This document shows positions 22,778 through 40,200 of a stretch of DNA of 64,000 bases, one piece after another; positions within the stretch are counted from its first letter, which is position 1, and every line of letters begins with the position of its first letter. Source of the stretch: Artemisia argyi. Its lineage: Eukaryota > Streptophyta > Magnoliopsida > Asterales > Asteraceae. Location of the stretch: assembly GCA_030686995.1 (NCBI GenBank), contig CM060708.1, positions 182,469,115-182,533,114 on the forward strand, written 5' to 3'. A model generated the notes under the pieces. That model was not told the DNA's origin, did no database searches, and worked only from the letters and a program-made list of their open reading frames with translations. The position numbers and the translations under genes were made by a program.

Positions 22778-24454
22778 TAGTCAAGTTTAATAACTTTCAG
22801 AAATACTAACTATATTTATAAGTGTTAACAAAACTTAGATTTTTTTAATCAGTTTCTTGTTATTTGTCACATCATTACAACTTGTTATAAATTTCTTGCC
22901 ACTTTCACCCTCTAATTTTCATTAATAATCATTTTTTGTATTTAAATTTTGACTGGTTACTTAACAGGGTTTAGAATGTTTTGAGGCTGATAACTTAGAA
23001 CCAGTTGTTGCTCTTTGGACACATAGACAGGACAAAAATGTATTTTAAACGGTTTTGAACTAGCTAGTTTATCATATCAAATTTTAACAATAAAAGTATA
23101 TAGTATAATTTAAATCTTGAGATTATAAAATCTAAATATTTATAATAAAAATATTTTTAACAGTTTTGAGATTATAAAAGTTACCGATTATGATGCATAA
23201 CAACGGCACAAGTTTTGCCGTTTTGCAAGCGCTTCATATATGGAGTAAACAAGTTCTTTCGTTGGAACTTATGAACTTGAACCAAAAAAAAAAAAAACTT
23301 GTAAATTGTCCAACATCTGTTGGTGTCAATGTGGTGTAAATAAAAAGTGAATTGATAATTACACGAATCTTTTATATGTTTTGGTTGTCAATAAAATATC
23401 ATTAAAAGTATTAATCATGTATTTATAAGTCGGATTAGAATCCTCTCAAGTTATAAATCATGTTCACAAATCACAAATAAGATAAATACATAAAATATTT
23501 AGTAAAAATTATAAGCTCGCTTATTAATTCACCCTCACAATAAAATCAACATGATAAATCATGTTTGACTTTAACTTGAAAGAACCTTTGATCCGCAATA
23601 ATACCCTCTTGTCTTTATACACAAAAAAATATATTATTTTTTTCCTTTAAAGTATATTTTGGTTTAAACATGGTGGGAATGCCCCGCTTATTTAGGGATG
23701 ACAATGCCGCGGGTTTGGGGTGGGCAGTCAGCCCTATCCCCAAACCCGATCACCAAAGTCCTCCCCAAACTCACCCCGATCCCCATCGGGGATCTAATCG
23801 GAGCACAATGCTCCTCAGACCCGCCCCGTACTAGTTGGTGATCTTTATGGGGGTGTCTTCTCTAGGCACGATTCTCAACCAAAGCTGCATTGTTTCATTT
23901 TTACACCTTTCTATTAACGCCATATGTGGGTATTCTCTTAAACTTGATTCAAATGTACTAGAAGACATCGAGTAGGCAAATATGAGATTTGGGTGTAAGA
24001 TGTTGGAAGCATAGAAACTAGACAGGAATAACCACATGTCTACATTCCTATGCGCATCGATACATAAAAGCATTTAAAACGTGGAACTCGGACACTTGAA
24101 CTGGATTTTCTTATAACAACAAAGTTTTCGAGAGACAAGTGCAAATGATAATGAAAATTTATCATTGATAATCGAAATGTACATTTCATGTGTAACAAAC
24201 AAAACACTTCGAAGAAATTGTCTTTTGTAGCTTGCCTCCTCATATAGCCCATCAATCTTTAGTTCTTTACATTAATACATATTTTGATGTCACTATCTTC
24301 ACATTGATCGTTTTGTATACAAATAACTGGGTGAGTCGTTGAATAAAAGATTAGAGAAGGGTGATGATCGAGGATTCGTTTTGGTGTTTTCCTGTAAATC
24401 TTCAATAACGTGTAAACTTTGCAACTCTAGAGTGCTAATTTTTCAGAGGTGGTA
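22778..24454. other. Intergenic region between PRD1 promoter and SEC23 3' end
   Basis: No supported gene. Around 23690-23830 a GC-rich block begins AGGGATGACAATGCCGCGGG and is rich in CCCCGATCCCC, the texture of a common plant hAT-like or retroposon end. At 23831-24255 two overlapping minus-strand frames of 71-80 codons look slightly protein-like (an HPNLIFAYSMSSSTF stretch), but I recognise no family and frames shift between them; a decayed gene fragment is possible. Confidence 0.4.
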
Positions 24455-29034
<4,580 letters not shown>

Positions 29035-29623
29035 GATGATTTTCTTGAAGGTATTTTTGTAAGATTAAGATGATAAATTAGCATGGATAAAAATGGACGT
29101 AAATTTATAGAAACATATGATGTTTTGTGATCAAATATGATGAAATTAAATAGTTGGTTTTTGTTCATGGGTTTGTTATGCATGTGTGAAATAATATGAC
29201 ATGATCTTCAACGTTAAAATGACATTGATTGTGTAGAATATTCAATTTTTTGGATATTAATCTGGTCATTCGTTTGTTTGTATTTGGTTTAAGGGGTAAC
29301 ACGAGGGGTGTAATTCTAAAAATAGGATGAAAATCAAGTAACCAAAAACTAAGATGATTTCTTTTACTTCTTGCTGTTTTAAAATCCAAGCAATATTTCG
29401 ATTATAAGTTTTTTGACAATAACTTTTGGATGACGGAAATTTCAGGTTAGCAAAAGAAAACTATTTTATATAAAAGTAGCAGGTACAACACGATCTTTAG
29501 ACAATATAAAAACGATAGTTGGTAATATCATAAAAATATGAAATAGATCGAAGTGGTTTTAACAAGCTGGGCTTGTAGTCGCAATTAGATAAAGATCCAG
29601 TGCGAAAACATCATTACGTTTTA
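29035..29623. other. SEC23 upstream region
   Basis: AT-rich, no gene. It separates SEC23 from the transposon-rich half of the window. Apart from the candidate TATA box I see no recognisable motif. Confidence 0.5.
29102..29109 (-). promoter_or_regulatory. Candidate TATA box of SEC23
   Basis: The minus strand reads TCTATAAATTTACG about 70 bp upstream of the start codon. Position and sequence fit a plant TATA box; nothing else in the promoter is diagnostic. Confidence 0.4.
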
Positions 29624-29650
29624 CTAGTTTTAGTTCCCGTGCACGCACGG
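29624..29650 (-). mobile_element. Helitron 3' terminus, minus strand
   Basis: CTAG at 29624-29627, next to A on the outer side (T on the minus strand), is followed 9 nt inward by the hairpin CCGTGC-AC-GCACGG (29637-29650). This copies the architecture of the 3' end at 10746-10775. The element should extend rightwards, but I could not find a matching TC start, so only the terminus is called. Confidence 0.5.
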
Positions 29651-29965
29651 AATTTTAAGTTTAATTTTTGTTATATTAGTTTTGGGTTAAAAATATATAA
29701 ATTCAATTTAATATTGTAATAAGATAATATCTAAACACAAAAAAAAACCACTTTAAAATAAAACATAATATATCAAAACATGATATAGTAAAAATATTTT
29801 TTTCTAAATATATTAATATATTAACATAACAAATCATATTATATTAACATTTATAGTGTGACTTCCAATGCTAATAATGGTTTCTCATTAAATTGTTAAA
29901 TTATTTATAATCTTGAATCTATCCATTTACTATCATGCAAATCGGAAAACACGCACATATGGTTA

Positions 29966-30898
29966 TTAGAAAAAGATATTGTAAAAAAATAGAATAAGAT
30001 GGTTGTACAATTCTTCCTCCTCATCATTGTTCACTTCACCATCGAGCTTAAGTCTATCTATAAGCACACTATCAAGCAACATCTTATGCTTGTCAAAAAA
30101 TTTCAAGGTTTCAATAATCGGCCTTTTTTCATTAAGCAATATCACTCTTTCCAACACATCATTTTCAAACTCTTCCCTAGTTTTTGCATGGTTCACGGTC
30201 AACGAATGTCCTTCCTCGTTATAAATCATTTTGTAGGTTTTTTTAGGTTTATTTTTGTTTCTATTTCCTTTTCCCATTTTACATACATAGTTTGGGAAAT
30301 CAACTTGATCGGGTATTATTGGTGGATGATCTTCAACTGAGAAATTAGCTAGTAAAGCATCTAGCTCCTCATCTTCCTAATCAAACATAGGTGGTTCGGG
30401 CCAAAGGGTGATTATTCCTAGTTGCAAGTTTACCACAGCCTTAGCAAGCCTAAGGAATGGCCTACCAAGAATGACACTAGGTTCGACATCATATTTTTCC
30501 GGATCCACATAGAATTCAACCACAAATATTTCTCCTACCATATTCACTAGCAACTTCTTATCAAACTTTTTATCACCATTCTCCAAAACAGTGAATTTCA
30601 AGTTTCTTTGAATAACCAACTCTTGAGAAATCAGGTTCTTGTCAAGATCCAAATCAGTTACCCCATCAAAAGCGTTAACACCTTCCAGATAACAAGGTGT
30701 AATGTATCTATCCCAAGTATCATCTTCTTTTTCCATCCTAAAGAAAGTGAAAGCTCTCACCTCCTTTTTCTTTTCACTATCAGTTGTATACCAAGTATCT
30801 GCTCCATCCCAGTTTCCTTCACTTTCCACTAGGTCCTTTTCAAACAGGGCATTTCCTTTGTCGAGATACATTCGTCAAATACTTGATTTTGGGTCCAT
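29966..30898 (-). pseudogene. Degenerate retroelement reading frame with retropepsin-like motif
   Basis: Two minus-strand frames follow each other: 30898-30377, from an ATG that is followed after seven codons by a TGA, and 30277-29966. The first carries VILGRPFLRLAKA, the flap-and-glycine region typical of retropepsin-like domains in Ty3/Gypsy polyproteins. The second starts MGKGNRNKNKPKKTYK and continues with NEKRPIIETL. This pairing is one I associate with abundant Asteraceae reverse-transcriptase-domain proteins. No RT or integrase follows. It is probably the internal remnant of the minus-strand Gypsy element whose primer site is at 31951-31967. Confidence 0.6.
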
Positions 30899-31950
30899 TT
30901 CTATTGTATGACAACATAACATCTAATGAAATATTAGTATGTTAGTACAAATAAAACTCATTGATATTTTGCACTCCAATAACATTAATAAACATTCAGA
31001 AATCAAAAGATGGATCGGTTTAATCATAACAAAGAAGATATTAGTTCTCTGTGATAAAACAGACATAAAAGTCCGGCGTACTTGAGAACAAGTGCGTCGT
31101 ACTTCCCCTTTAGACTTAAGGGGCGTTTGGTTGGGGTAAATTCAAGGTAATTGAGGGGATTTGAAATTAAAATTGCTTCAATTGTTTTGTTTGGTTCACA
31201 ATAAATATGTGGGCCCAGGAATTTTCATTTCATTTCTTAGTATTAATAAAGGTAAAAGTGGGCTATTTATAATTCCTTCCACATGGGAGGCATTTTCATT
31301 TCCTTGAAATTTTAAATACCACCATTTAAACATTTCGAACCAAACGCCCCCTTAGAAGTTTTTTGAATTTGTTCAGGAAAGACCATCGTACTTAAGAATA
31401 AGTACGTTGTACTTCTCCTGTTTCCGGTTTCATGTTTAGTTTTTTCAAAAAGAATCAGCTTGTAGATCAAATTAACCCATTCACTTAGTTTTCCAATTAT
31501 GTTTATCTTCTCAGATGGTATAAATTTCTTATTGTAAGTCATAGATTTTATTATATCAAATTTCATAATCTTTTTATAACTTTTGCATTTTTCATTTTCC
31601 ATAAAACGTTTAAGAAACACATTCAAGCAAATAATCCACACAGGAATTAAGCATAAACACTTAAAAACAAAGACATATCTAATTAACCAAATATGCAAAT
31701 ATTTTTATATTTTTGATGAATCATAACATATAAACAAATGCATCAATCCAAACAGCAATAGCACATAAAAAGCAATTCTCGTGTTCTCAGCATTGAATTT
31801 TTCCTGAGAATACGTCGCACAACAACTTAAGTGCGGCGTACACTCAGTCTTAAAAAACAATTTTTTGTTCCGTTTGCCAGAAAATTGTACAGCTTTGATT
31901 GTAAAATGGTCTCAAAACACTTTATCTAACTTATTTTTATCAATTTCAAT
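30899..31950. other. Leader or internal non-coding part of the minus-strand Gypsy remnant
   Basis: Apart from the MITE, this stretch has no supported gene. It holds three related blocks with CGTACTT / GTACGACGC-type text (about 31070-31110, 31380-31415 and 31808-31845), which look like diverged repeats in a retroelement leader. Confidence 0.4.
31119..31351. mobile_element. Tourist/PIF-Harbinger-like MITE
   Basis: A 233-bp element with ends AGGGGCGTTTGGTT and AACCAAACGCCCCC as terminal inverted repeats, flanked by TTA at 31116-31118 and 31352-31354. No coding capacity. The sequences on both sides (CGTACTTGAGAACAAG and CGTACTTAAGAATAAG types) are related, so it split a repeat unit in the older retroelement. 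Confidence 0.85.
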
Positions 31951-31967
31951 CCCCGGTAGCGGAGCCA
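31951..31967 (-). other. Degenerate primer-binding site of a minus-strand Gypsy element
   Basis: On the minus strand TGGCTCCGCTACCGGGG follows the LTR-like ending CACATCA and a short spacer. It resembles the tRNA-Asp-type primer site TGGCGCCG(C/T)TGCCGGGG used by Athila-like elements, with a few changes. Confidence 0.6.
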
Positions 31968-32006
31968 AAAACTTTGATGTGTTAATAAAGCTTTAAATTT
32001 ATAAGA

Positions 32007-32098
32007 CTAGTTTTATCTGTTTATTTTGACTAACACATGGGTAAAGTATAACCTAGTTTTATCTGTTTATTTTGACTAACACATGGGTAAAGTATAAC
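32007..32098. repeat. Perfect 46-bp tandem duplication
   Basis: The unit beginning CTAGTTTTATCTG and ending AAAGTATAAC occurs twice head to tail, 32007-32052 and 32053-32098, without a mismatch. It lies in the Gypsy LTR and must be recent. Confidence 0.9.
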
Positions 32099-32807
32099 CC
32101 TCATTGTAATCTAGCAAACATGTAAGACCATGTCTACCCAAGGGATTGGTGAAAAGTTTAGTTAACAAGTGTTCAAAGAAATAGTCCAAAGATTGTCACT
32201 ATCAATAGACTAGTAATTTGGTTTATTAGAATTTGTAACAAGATTATATTTAAGGTATGTTTATGTAGGCTCAGAAACATGAAAGTAAACACACATAAGG
32301 ACTAGCTTGCAATCATGAACAAGGTATATAAGCAAGAGATGACTGGTGATCACTCAAACATATAACTATTCAACATATTAAAAACTTCTTTCGACCTATA
32401 ATTATTAACATGTCAAATGCAATAAGATAGGTTCATGACAGAAGTACAAATAAGTCAATTTCCTAATCAAGTTTGTTAGACATGAGATTAGGCATTAAAC
32501 AATATTATGTTTGGGTCGATAGAGGTTTTGTTGGCCAATTTCTAGAAGGCAAACACCAAGTTGCCATAGACAAATAACTTGAAATAATATCAAAGCAATA
32601 TAGCCTTTCATCCTATTTCTATCACAGAGATACATCAAACAACTAGCAATGGTCCAAATATAATATCATAAATTGAACTTATCCTTAGTATCAAAGCAAG
32701 TAATCGAATACATGTTTCACAGTCACACAACTACATCACCCAAATAAACATAAATCGACTACTCCATTATTTCAGTAACAAAACTCATAACAATCAATAG
32801 AAATTTC

Positions 32808-35800
32808 TGTTGGGAGAACATTGACTAGGTTTCCTTATGTTTTATTGATGACAAATAAACCTTCGAAACACATAAAATCACAAACGTTAGCCAAAATTCT
32901 CCCGACTTCATATCTTCTCCTGTTGCATTAAGTATTTTGACTAATGCTTCTAGCCAAGGCTTTTCTAAACCTAGGGAACTTACATACTTCACTTAACATC
33001 AAGTGAAAGTGTTCATATGGCCATAACTCGTGTTTACGTCGTCTCTAATCACGTAACGGGTTTACTCCCTTATTGGTCAAACTAAGTCAAAGGTCTCTTT
33101 GCGTAAATACATCCTTTCCCCATATGGGATATGCTTTATAATGATACAAAGCACTTAGCTTTTTTGCATCAAGGTGATTATTAGATACGTCGAGTCATGG
33201 AAATTCACGAGTTATGAGATTATGAATTCCAGACATTGAGTTACTTGAAATTATAAGTAACATTTGATTTTCTCATCTTATTCTTAACCCATATTCATAA
33301 TTGTCAATTCTTTCCTTCCTTAATGACATTATGATTATCTTCTAATCAATCCTTTGATCATTCTCAACTTCAAACAAATCCTCCAACCTTTTCAAAATCC
33401 TCCAAAATCTTATCCCCAACATTCTCTAATATTTCTTGTACTTTCATGTACTTCTTGTCCCCTACATTCTCACAACAAATCTCCAAAACATTCTCTTCAC
33501 AACATTCCCTTTCAACCACTAGGATTTTACCACATCTTCATCCTCTTTATCCAACCCTTTATTTCAAAACCAAATAAACCTTCCTCACATACACTACCCT
33601 ATTGGATTCAAAATTCACACACACTCACTCACAAACCCTCTCCCACATACACACTACCTTACCTACAACATTTCAAATTTTGAATCCCTTACAAAGGCTC
33701 CCCATCACTTCACTCTTACACACTCCAACTCATTCTTACACACATCTCATCCTATCCAACTCACTTCCTTACACCTCTAACAACTATATTTTCAAATTAC
33801 ACACAATCCTCTCCTCCCTCACACAATAGCCAAATCACTCCTCTCACACATTCAAATTTGAATCTCCTCCAAGGCTCCCCATCCCATCAAATCTTATATT
33901 CCTTACACAATCTAACTCATCACCTTATTCCATCACATGCCTAATTCACTTTCAAATTCAAATTTCAATTCTCACCCTAGGCTCCCTTTTATCTCAACCA
34001 TCCATCACACCCAAACTCATCTCAACCCTCCATTACACCCTTTCTCTCCAAGGATGGAATATTCCCTTGGATATCCTCTTCTACTCAACCATGGTTTCCT
34101 TTATAACCCAACCATGGTTACTCTTCTAACTCAACCTAACCCAACCTTACTTTCTCACTTCTCCCTTTCACACCAATTGAATTTCAAATTCAAATTCTTC
34201 CCTCTCTAACATCCATACTTCCTTTCCAAGCAAAGGAATATCTCATGGCATATTATTTCTCGCTTTTCTATGCCATGTGAGGAATACCCATTCTACCCCT
34301 ATCCAATTATCCTTTCTACCCTTCTCTTTTTGATAATTGATTTCTTTTAAACACTTCACAAAACATTTTTACAAAATGGCTATGTGAGTTGGTAGACCTT
34401 TAGAATGATTAATTGTTAAGGTCTTAATGTGCGAAGTACAATTGGGGGTTTAGTAAGGATGGTTATTTACAAGACCAAGTTCCTGAAGGGAAAAATTCAC
34501 CAGATGCCCTGGCGCGCTGCTGGCGCTCCAACGCGCTAGCGATGCGCCGACCTCGGTAATTTTTCCCTAAATAGGATCTTGGCCTATAAATACCTCACCT
34601 TGACTCTTGAATTCCTCACCCCCTAACATTCTTTCTCTCTAATTTCTTTTCTCTCTACCCTCTAAGTTTACTCTACATCTTGTGTTCTTAATCTATCACT
34701 TATCATCTTTGAAAGAACACATCTCTTGCATGGGAAGAATCACAAGAACCTAATTCACTCTTGTGATTGTGTCGAGGGTCTTCTTCTCTATACCCTTTTT
34801 ACTAGAATTGAGTCTTTTGGTTAGGTTAGGACTTGGTTTAACAATCAAACATTCTTTATTTCGATTTGATTATAAGGGAAGTCTTGTGTCTTAGTGACCA
34901 AGTCTAGATCATTGTGGATCTAGTTTGAAGTCTTGTGTCTTGGTGACCAAGCCTAAATCATTGGAAATCTAGTTGGGGTTTGATACTTTCGGTGGGAAGT
35001 CTTGGTGGTCTTAATGACCTTAGTGGTAGTCTTAGTGACCTTTGTAGGAAGTCGAATCACGAGATTATTTTGGGTAGTCTCCGACGGCGGAATACCGTTG
35101 GGAGTAGCTCTTTCTTAGTGAGCACCAATCTTAGTGCATATCGGTGGAGTGAAGTTGTAACGGTTTATAGTCCACAAAAAGGATTATACTTAGTGAATAG
35201 TATTGTGTCGTGGATTCGCAACTGGATGTACGGATGGTATAAACCCTCATTCCCAAACCAGTATATATCGTGGTGTCTCTTTACATGTTTTATATACACT
35301 GGTTGTTGATAAGGATTTATTTGATACATTTTTAGGGGGTCATTTAAGCCCTAAATCATAAATATATGGTCAAATATTACCTCAAATCGCTTCTTTTCTC
35401 ATTTTAGGTACTTGGGACGAGAATTCTAGAAAATGGAGCATTTTGAACGTTTTTGGAGTCAAAAGTGAAGAAAATGACAAAATCAAGAAACTAATCTGGA
35501 AAATACACATGACAACGTCACGCCTTACAAGGTGACGCCATCACTTGAAGATTCAAGAGGTGAAAACAATTGCAAGTGATGCTCCAGAAAACTTTTGGTT
35601 GAATTACACGTGACGGCGTCACGTGTAAATGGAAGTAGGACGTTTGGTATTGATGTTACAAGAGACGGCCGAGAGTAAATCATAAGTGACGACGTCAAGC
35701 AGTTGGATTGGGCATCACGAAACCCTAATGACGGCGTCAGAACCTATAACCTGGCGCCGTCACCTTTGTATCTCTATATATAGTTTTGGATTTTTTAATT

Positions 35801-36851
35801 CATAAGTGTGGAACTTTAGAGTACAACTTGGGAAAAAAAAACCCTAGTCTGAATTTTACAGAATTTTTAGGGTTTCAAACCCTCTTTTCTTCCATGTTCA
35901 ATTACAAATAAGTTCTTCCTTTAATCATTCAATATGTCTATGTGTTGTTTGATTAATTGTTTGTCTTTTCTTTATATTAACATGTTAGCTTATATTTCTT
36001 AGTGTTTGCTTAGATCTAATGAAACCTAGTTATTAATTATTGATTGTTGATTTGTTATTGATTGTTTGGTAGATTGACTCGCGTTAGGCTTAAGAAAACT
36101 GGCTAATCTCCTTACGTTAACAAGCTTGAATGTCTTAAGAAATGTAATCGGATGTATACTACAGTTTTATTGAGTATTTAATGCATAAGCAGATGTTGAT
36201 GATTCTATGATAGGATATTAAACGTGTCGTCATAAGAAGAAATAGATACTCATAGAGTTGGGAAAGGACGTACACGCCCCCACGACCAGTATGAAGGAAT
36301 ACAATCTTTCAACTAAACAATTGTGACAACTCAATAAATCAATAAGAGATAACTATGGAGTAGTGAAATCTAAGTAAACACACTTGTCTCACATAGAAGT
36401 TCACCACCTTTACTTTTCTTGTCATTTATTTTATTATTTTTAGTTTAATTAGTAATTTTGGGTTAGTTGACTGGCAACTAATTCCGCCCACTTTTCCAAT
36501 ACCCGAGATTTTTACTGCTTTCCATAACATATAAAAATACAAAAAGAATCGTCCCTTTAGACCTAGTTGACCTATACTTTAATCCTAACGACACTATTCC
36601 CCTAGAGAACGATGAATCCTCCGGACCTACCATTTACTATACTACAACGGTCATGTACACTGTCTGGTAGATTGCAAAATCTGTTAAGATCCCTTGAGAG
36701 GTAAAACCTTTTGCGTGGTTTCAAAACACGCATCAGTTGTGATTGTGGTTTTTGGATTTATTGTACAACCACTTGTTGATCTTTGAGGCTTGAAGTCTTT
36801 AAACTTCGAAGAAGCCAAAAAAACCATATTCACCCCCTCTACGGTTCTACA
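32808..36851 (+). mobile_element. Solo LTR of a long-LTR retrotransposon, with another solo LTR inside
   Basis: It begins TGTTGGGAGAACATTG and ends TTCTACA, flanked by the 5-bp duplication ATTTC (32803-32807 and 36852-36856). Without the insert at 35307-36735 it is about 2.6 kb. TATAAATA at 34585-34592 marks the promoter, so U3 is about 1.8 kb. U3 holds pyrimidine-rich degenerate repeats (33600-34230, with AAGGCTCCCCATC motifs). No primer site or coding region follows, so this is a solo LTR left by recombination. The short frames inside are not genes. A related copy is at 61487-63838. I lean to a Copia/SIRE-like family from its TGTTG start and long U3, but cannot prove it. Confidence 0.75.
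35307..36735 (+). mobile_element. Nested solo LTR, 1.4 kb
   Basis: Starts TGATAAGG and ends ACGCATCA, flanked by GTTGT at 35302-35306 and 36736-36740. TCTATATATAG near 35772-35782 is the likely TATA box. Upstream of it GACGGCGTCA-type palindromes recur several times (about 35510-35760). The last 170 bp (GACACTATTCCCCTAGAG, then GGTAAAACC) are related to the minus strand of 63839-64000. No coding region. Confidence 0.85.
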
Positions 36852-36856
36852 ATTTC

Positions 36857-37181
36857 ATAAACATTATAATACGAATTGTTCTAATAAGAATTATACCAAT
36901 GGTTACAAGAGATTGATCACTTGGTTTTCACAAGGAAAACTATACACGTATTCTACCTTTCCTAGACTCTATCACAACACTTGGAACTCGAACACTTCAC
37001 TTGGCAACCTTGATATGGTGAACTTGTTGTTCACCAATATCTTCTTTTGTATAGTAACCTTATGATGATGATAATAGTGCTCCTTTTCCCTGACCTCTAG
37101 GGTCTATTTTATAGCTCCAAATTCAACCTCCCAATGTCGATTAATGAAGGCAAATGATCGGCCTCTCAATGAATGCAATCA
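36857..37181. other. LTR remnant between solo LTR and Tekay gag
   Basis: Non-coding. Contains the minus-strand TATA CTATAAAATAG at 37114-37104 and continues the Gypsy LTR interrupted at 32807. Past about 37150 it passes into the Tekay gag region at an undefined junction. Confidence 0.4.
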
Positions 37182-37273
37182 ATAACTCTAGTCATGTAGT
37201 GAAGAAGAGTAGCTACAAGGAATTCATGAGCTGCCAACCTTTCAATTTCAAAGGTACTGAAGGAGTCGTTAGA

Positions 37274-40200
37274 TGATAACGTGTAGGTTTAGAGGTTAAG
37301 TATTCCAAAGAAATACTGGTGAGAGTATTTCCCAGGGTCGTTCTCCCAACGAAGGTTGAATGGAATCGTGATTCGGTTCGTGATTGGTGATAAAAGTGAT
37401 AATTTGGAATTTTACACTACAATATATGAATTAATAACTAAAAACAACAAATAAAGCTATAACGTAAAAGATAAAAAGACTAAAACGTTATCTAAACTAA
37501 AAACGCGAGAACTAATTGAAATAAATGTAAGTACGAAAGATAAAATGTGAAATCTAGGCTATACTAACAATACGGGTATAAAAATGATTTTCCTACATTC
37601 TAAATGATAAAAGAAAATTTTTAGAAAAATATTTTTTACTTTTTATTTAATTATTACGAATTAAAATCAATTTAAACTAATTAAATGCTAAAAAAAATAT
37701 TAAACCATGTCTAAAAATTATGAAATTTTTGTGGAAATTACTTAAAACTATTTTTAATCTAAGAAAAATAAGATTTTTGAAAAAAAAAAACTAATTTAGA
37801 TAAGCTAAGATAAGCTAACACAGTTTATATAAGCTAATGTGAAACTAAACGAAAAACTATAAAAGAGATGAGAAATTAACATATAACGAATAAAAGACTC
37901 TGGTGCAGATGGTGATGTTGTGTTAGTGTGAGGCGTGGTATAAGGGCTGAGGTCAGGGGTTCGAACCTTGGCCTTAACTTTTTGCCAAAATTTTTATTTT
38001 TGCAATCTTTTTGAACAAACTTATGAAGCATATGAAAATAAGCTACTGTTGTGAAAACAAATTTTGATGGAAACTTATAATAAGCTAGAAAAAAACCTAA
38101 TAATAAGCAACAGTTTTGACTAAAAGGTTTTAGGAATAAAAATGCAAAGAACAAGCTATCTGGTCATAACTGATAAGCTAAACCTATGGACCTAATAAGC
38201 TAAATCAACTAAAGAGCAACTACATAAGCTGGGACAAACAAATAAACAGCAAATAAAAAGCTAACAAGAAAACATTAGGCAAAAAGGTATGAAGTCAAAA
38301 CTGAATGTAAAAGCAGCCTCAAAGACCAATTATAGGCTAAGATTAAGGCAAACAAACAAGCATCAATTTGAAGAACAAGCACAAAAATGGGAAGCTAGAA
38401 CTACAAGCTTTCACTAGAAACAAGAATCATACGAAAAGGTGCACTAGGAAAGGAGCTAGAGGCCTAATAAAAGGGCTAATTGATACAGATACTATGGTGC
38501 AGGGGAACAAACAGCAGGCTCACTGAGGGCTACTTGAAACTACTCTACAAGCTTCTAAACTGAAAGCTATTCTACCAAGCTTATACTATGAATTGTGATT
38601 ATTTAGGAAATTTTAAAATAAGCAGCATAGAAGCAGAATTGAATAACAGATTAGATAAAAAAGGCAATACTAAATATACGATGAGTTAAGATGGACTACA
38701 CATGCTCCCAAAAGCTAGTGCAGGAACTAATTCAGCTTCTAACAACTAAAATCTACCTCAGAGATCCTATCTAAGCCTACTCTAGTCATTCTTAAATGCT
38801 AAAACCACAGGAACAGAGAATAAGCAAACAAAAATATCAAAGTAAACAAACAGGCTAAAGGGCTGATTTAAAGGCTTATAAGTGAATGATCCAAGTGCTA
38901 GAATTCAAGGCAAGCTACCAAAAGTCTAAGATAAGCAAGTTAAAAAGAGTTTGAAAAAGTAGAAAAACCAACAAATGAGAATGAGGAGAGTGATCTTGAA
39001 ACAACAGGGCTGCTGAATCAAATTACTCAAATGGAGCAAAATGCAACATATGACCTTGAAAGGTCATATATCGGATGTGCAAAAGGTACAACAGCATAAT
39101 ACGAACTGGTTTTATCCAACATTAACAACTAAAAAGCCTTAAGCAAATTTCTAACCTAAACTACTATTCAAAACAGTATTATCTAATATTTTTAGGAAAA
39201 CTAATTCAAAATTCTGAAATCTAAATGGAAAGTGCTTAAACAAACCTATAAACTAAACCTAATAACAGATTAAAGCTCAATGAATCTAAGATTATGACCA
39301 AAACTACTTTTCTCTTGACAATTCTCACTATACCAAACACTCTTTTAAACTAGACTGATTCTAGATTTTCACAAGGTAAGGCTGATATAAGCTTATTATA
39401 TGAAGGACAGATGATCAAACAACTATTTTAAGTGCTACTTAACAAGTTTCAACATAAATTTAACACTAGACTAGGCTATAACTAATAATGCTACTACTTT
39501 TTGGATTTTCTTAGATTTTTAAATGAAAACTTAAACTAGCAAGTTCTATACTACAATTAAGCTATAGAAGCGATTAAAAACTAAAATAAATGTAGAAAAG
39601 CAAGAAAAGAGCAGAGTTGAAGCAAATGAGCAGTTCAAATAAGCAATTAAGCAATATGACTAGATGATGAAAATAAAAGGAAACTTACTAGACTTCTGAG
39701 ATGAATTGGAGATTAAGCTGAATTAAACCATTTACAAGCTCACAGTAAGCTATGGAAAAGCTTATATGAGCCTATAAAACAGTAAAGCTAATCGAACTAA
39801 ATTTAAGCAGGAAAAAAGTTTGAAAATAATTAAGACAGGAACTTAAAAAAAAAAACTGATATTTTATTGAAATAATGAAAGAGTACAATGCTTAAAATGA
39901 AAACTACACTATTGGAAAACTTTAAACAAGATTAAGCTAAAAATTAAGCTACCTAAGCTATACTATTCCCTACTCCTAATCCTAAGAATTTAACCGCCCC
40001 AAAATGTGAGAGTGAGGGAGTATATATAGCTGAGCTCAGGGTCTTCAAAAGGTCCTAGATGCTTTAATTTCATCTCTTCGATCTATCCCATCAATCTTCC
40101 ATCATTTACAACCGTTTGATTACTTGGATGATGTGTTTTGGCCAATGAAAAGCTACCATGTTGGCAATCCATGTGAGTTTGAGCATCTGACATTCTCTGT

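Larger units (their letters stand above)
31975..37165 (-). mobile_element. Gypsy LTR (minus), interrupted by a solo LTR
   Basis: The LTR 3' end (CACATCA on the minus strand) is at 31975. The sequence continues right to 32802 and, after removing the solo LTR 32808-36851, resumes at 36857. On the minus strand CTATAAAATAG at 37114-37104 is a good TATA box for this LTR. The outer end near 37150-37180 is not defined, since I could not find its target duplication. It appears to be inserted in, or to replace, the 5' part of the Tekay element. Confidence 0.45.

Noticed and set aside
23831..24255. A gene between PRD1 and SEC23
   Set aside because: Two short frames in different phases without splice signals or known domains; kept only as an uncertain remnant.
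33354..34209. Thr/His/Pro-rich frames as a secreted protein
   Set aside because: They are pyrimidine-rich repeats in the U3 of the solo LTR.
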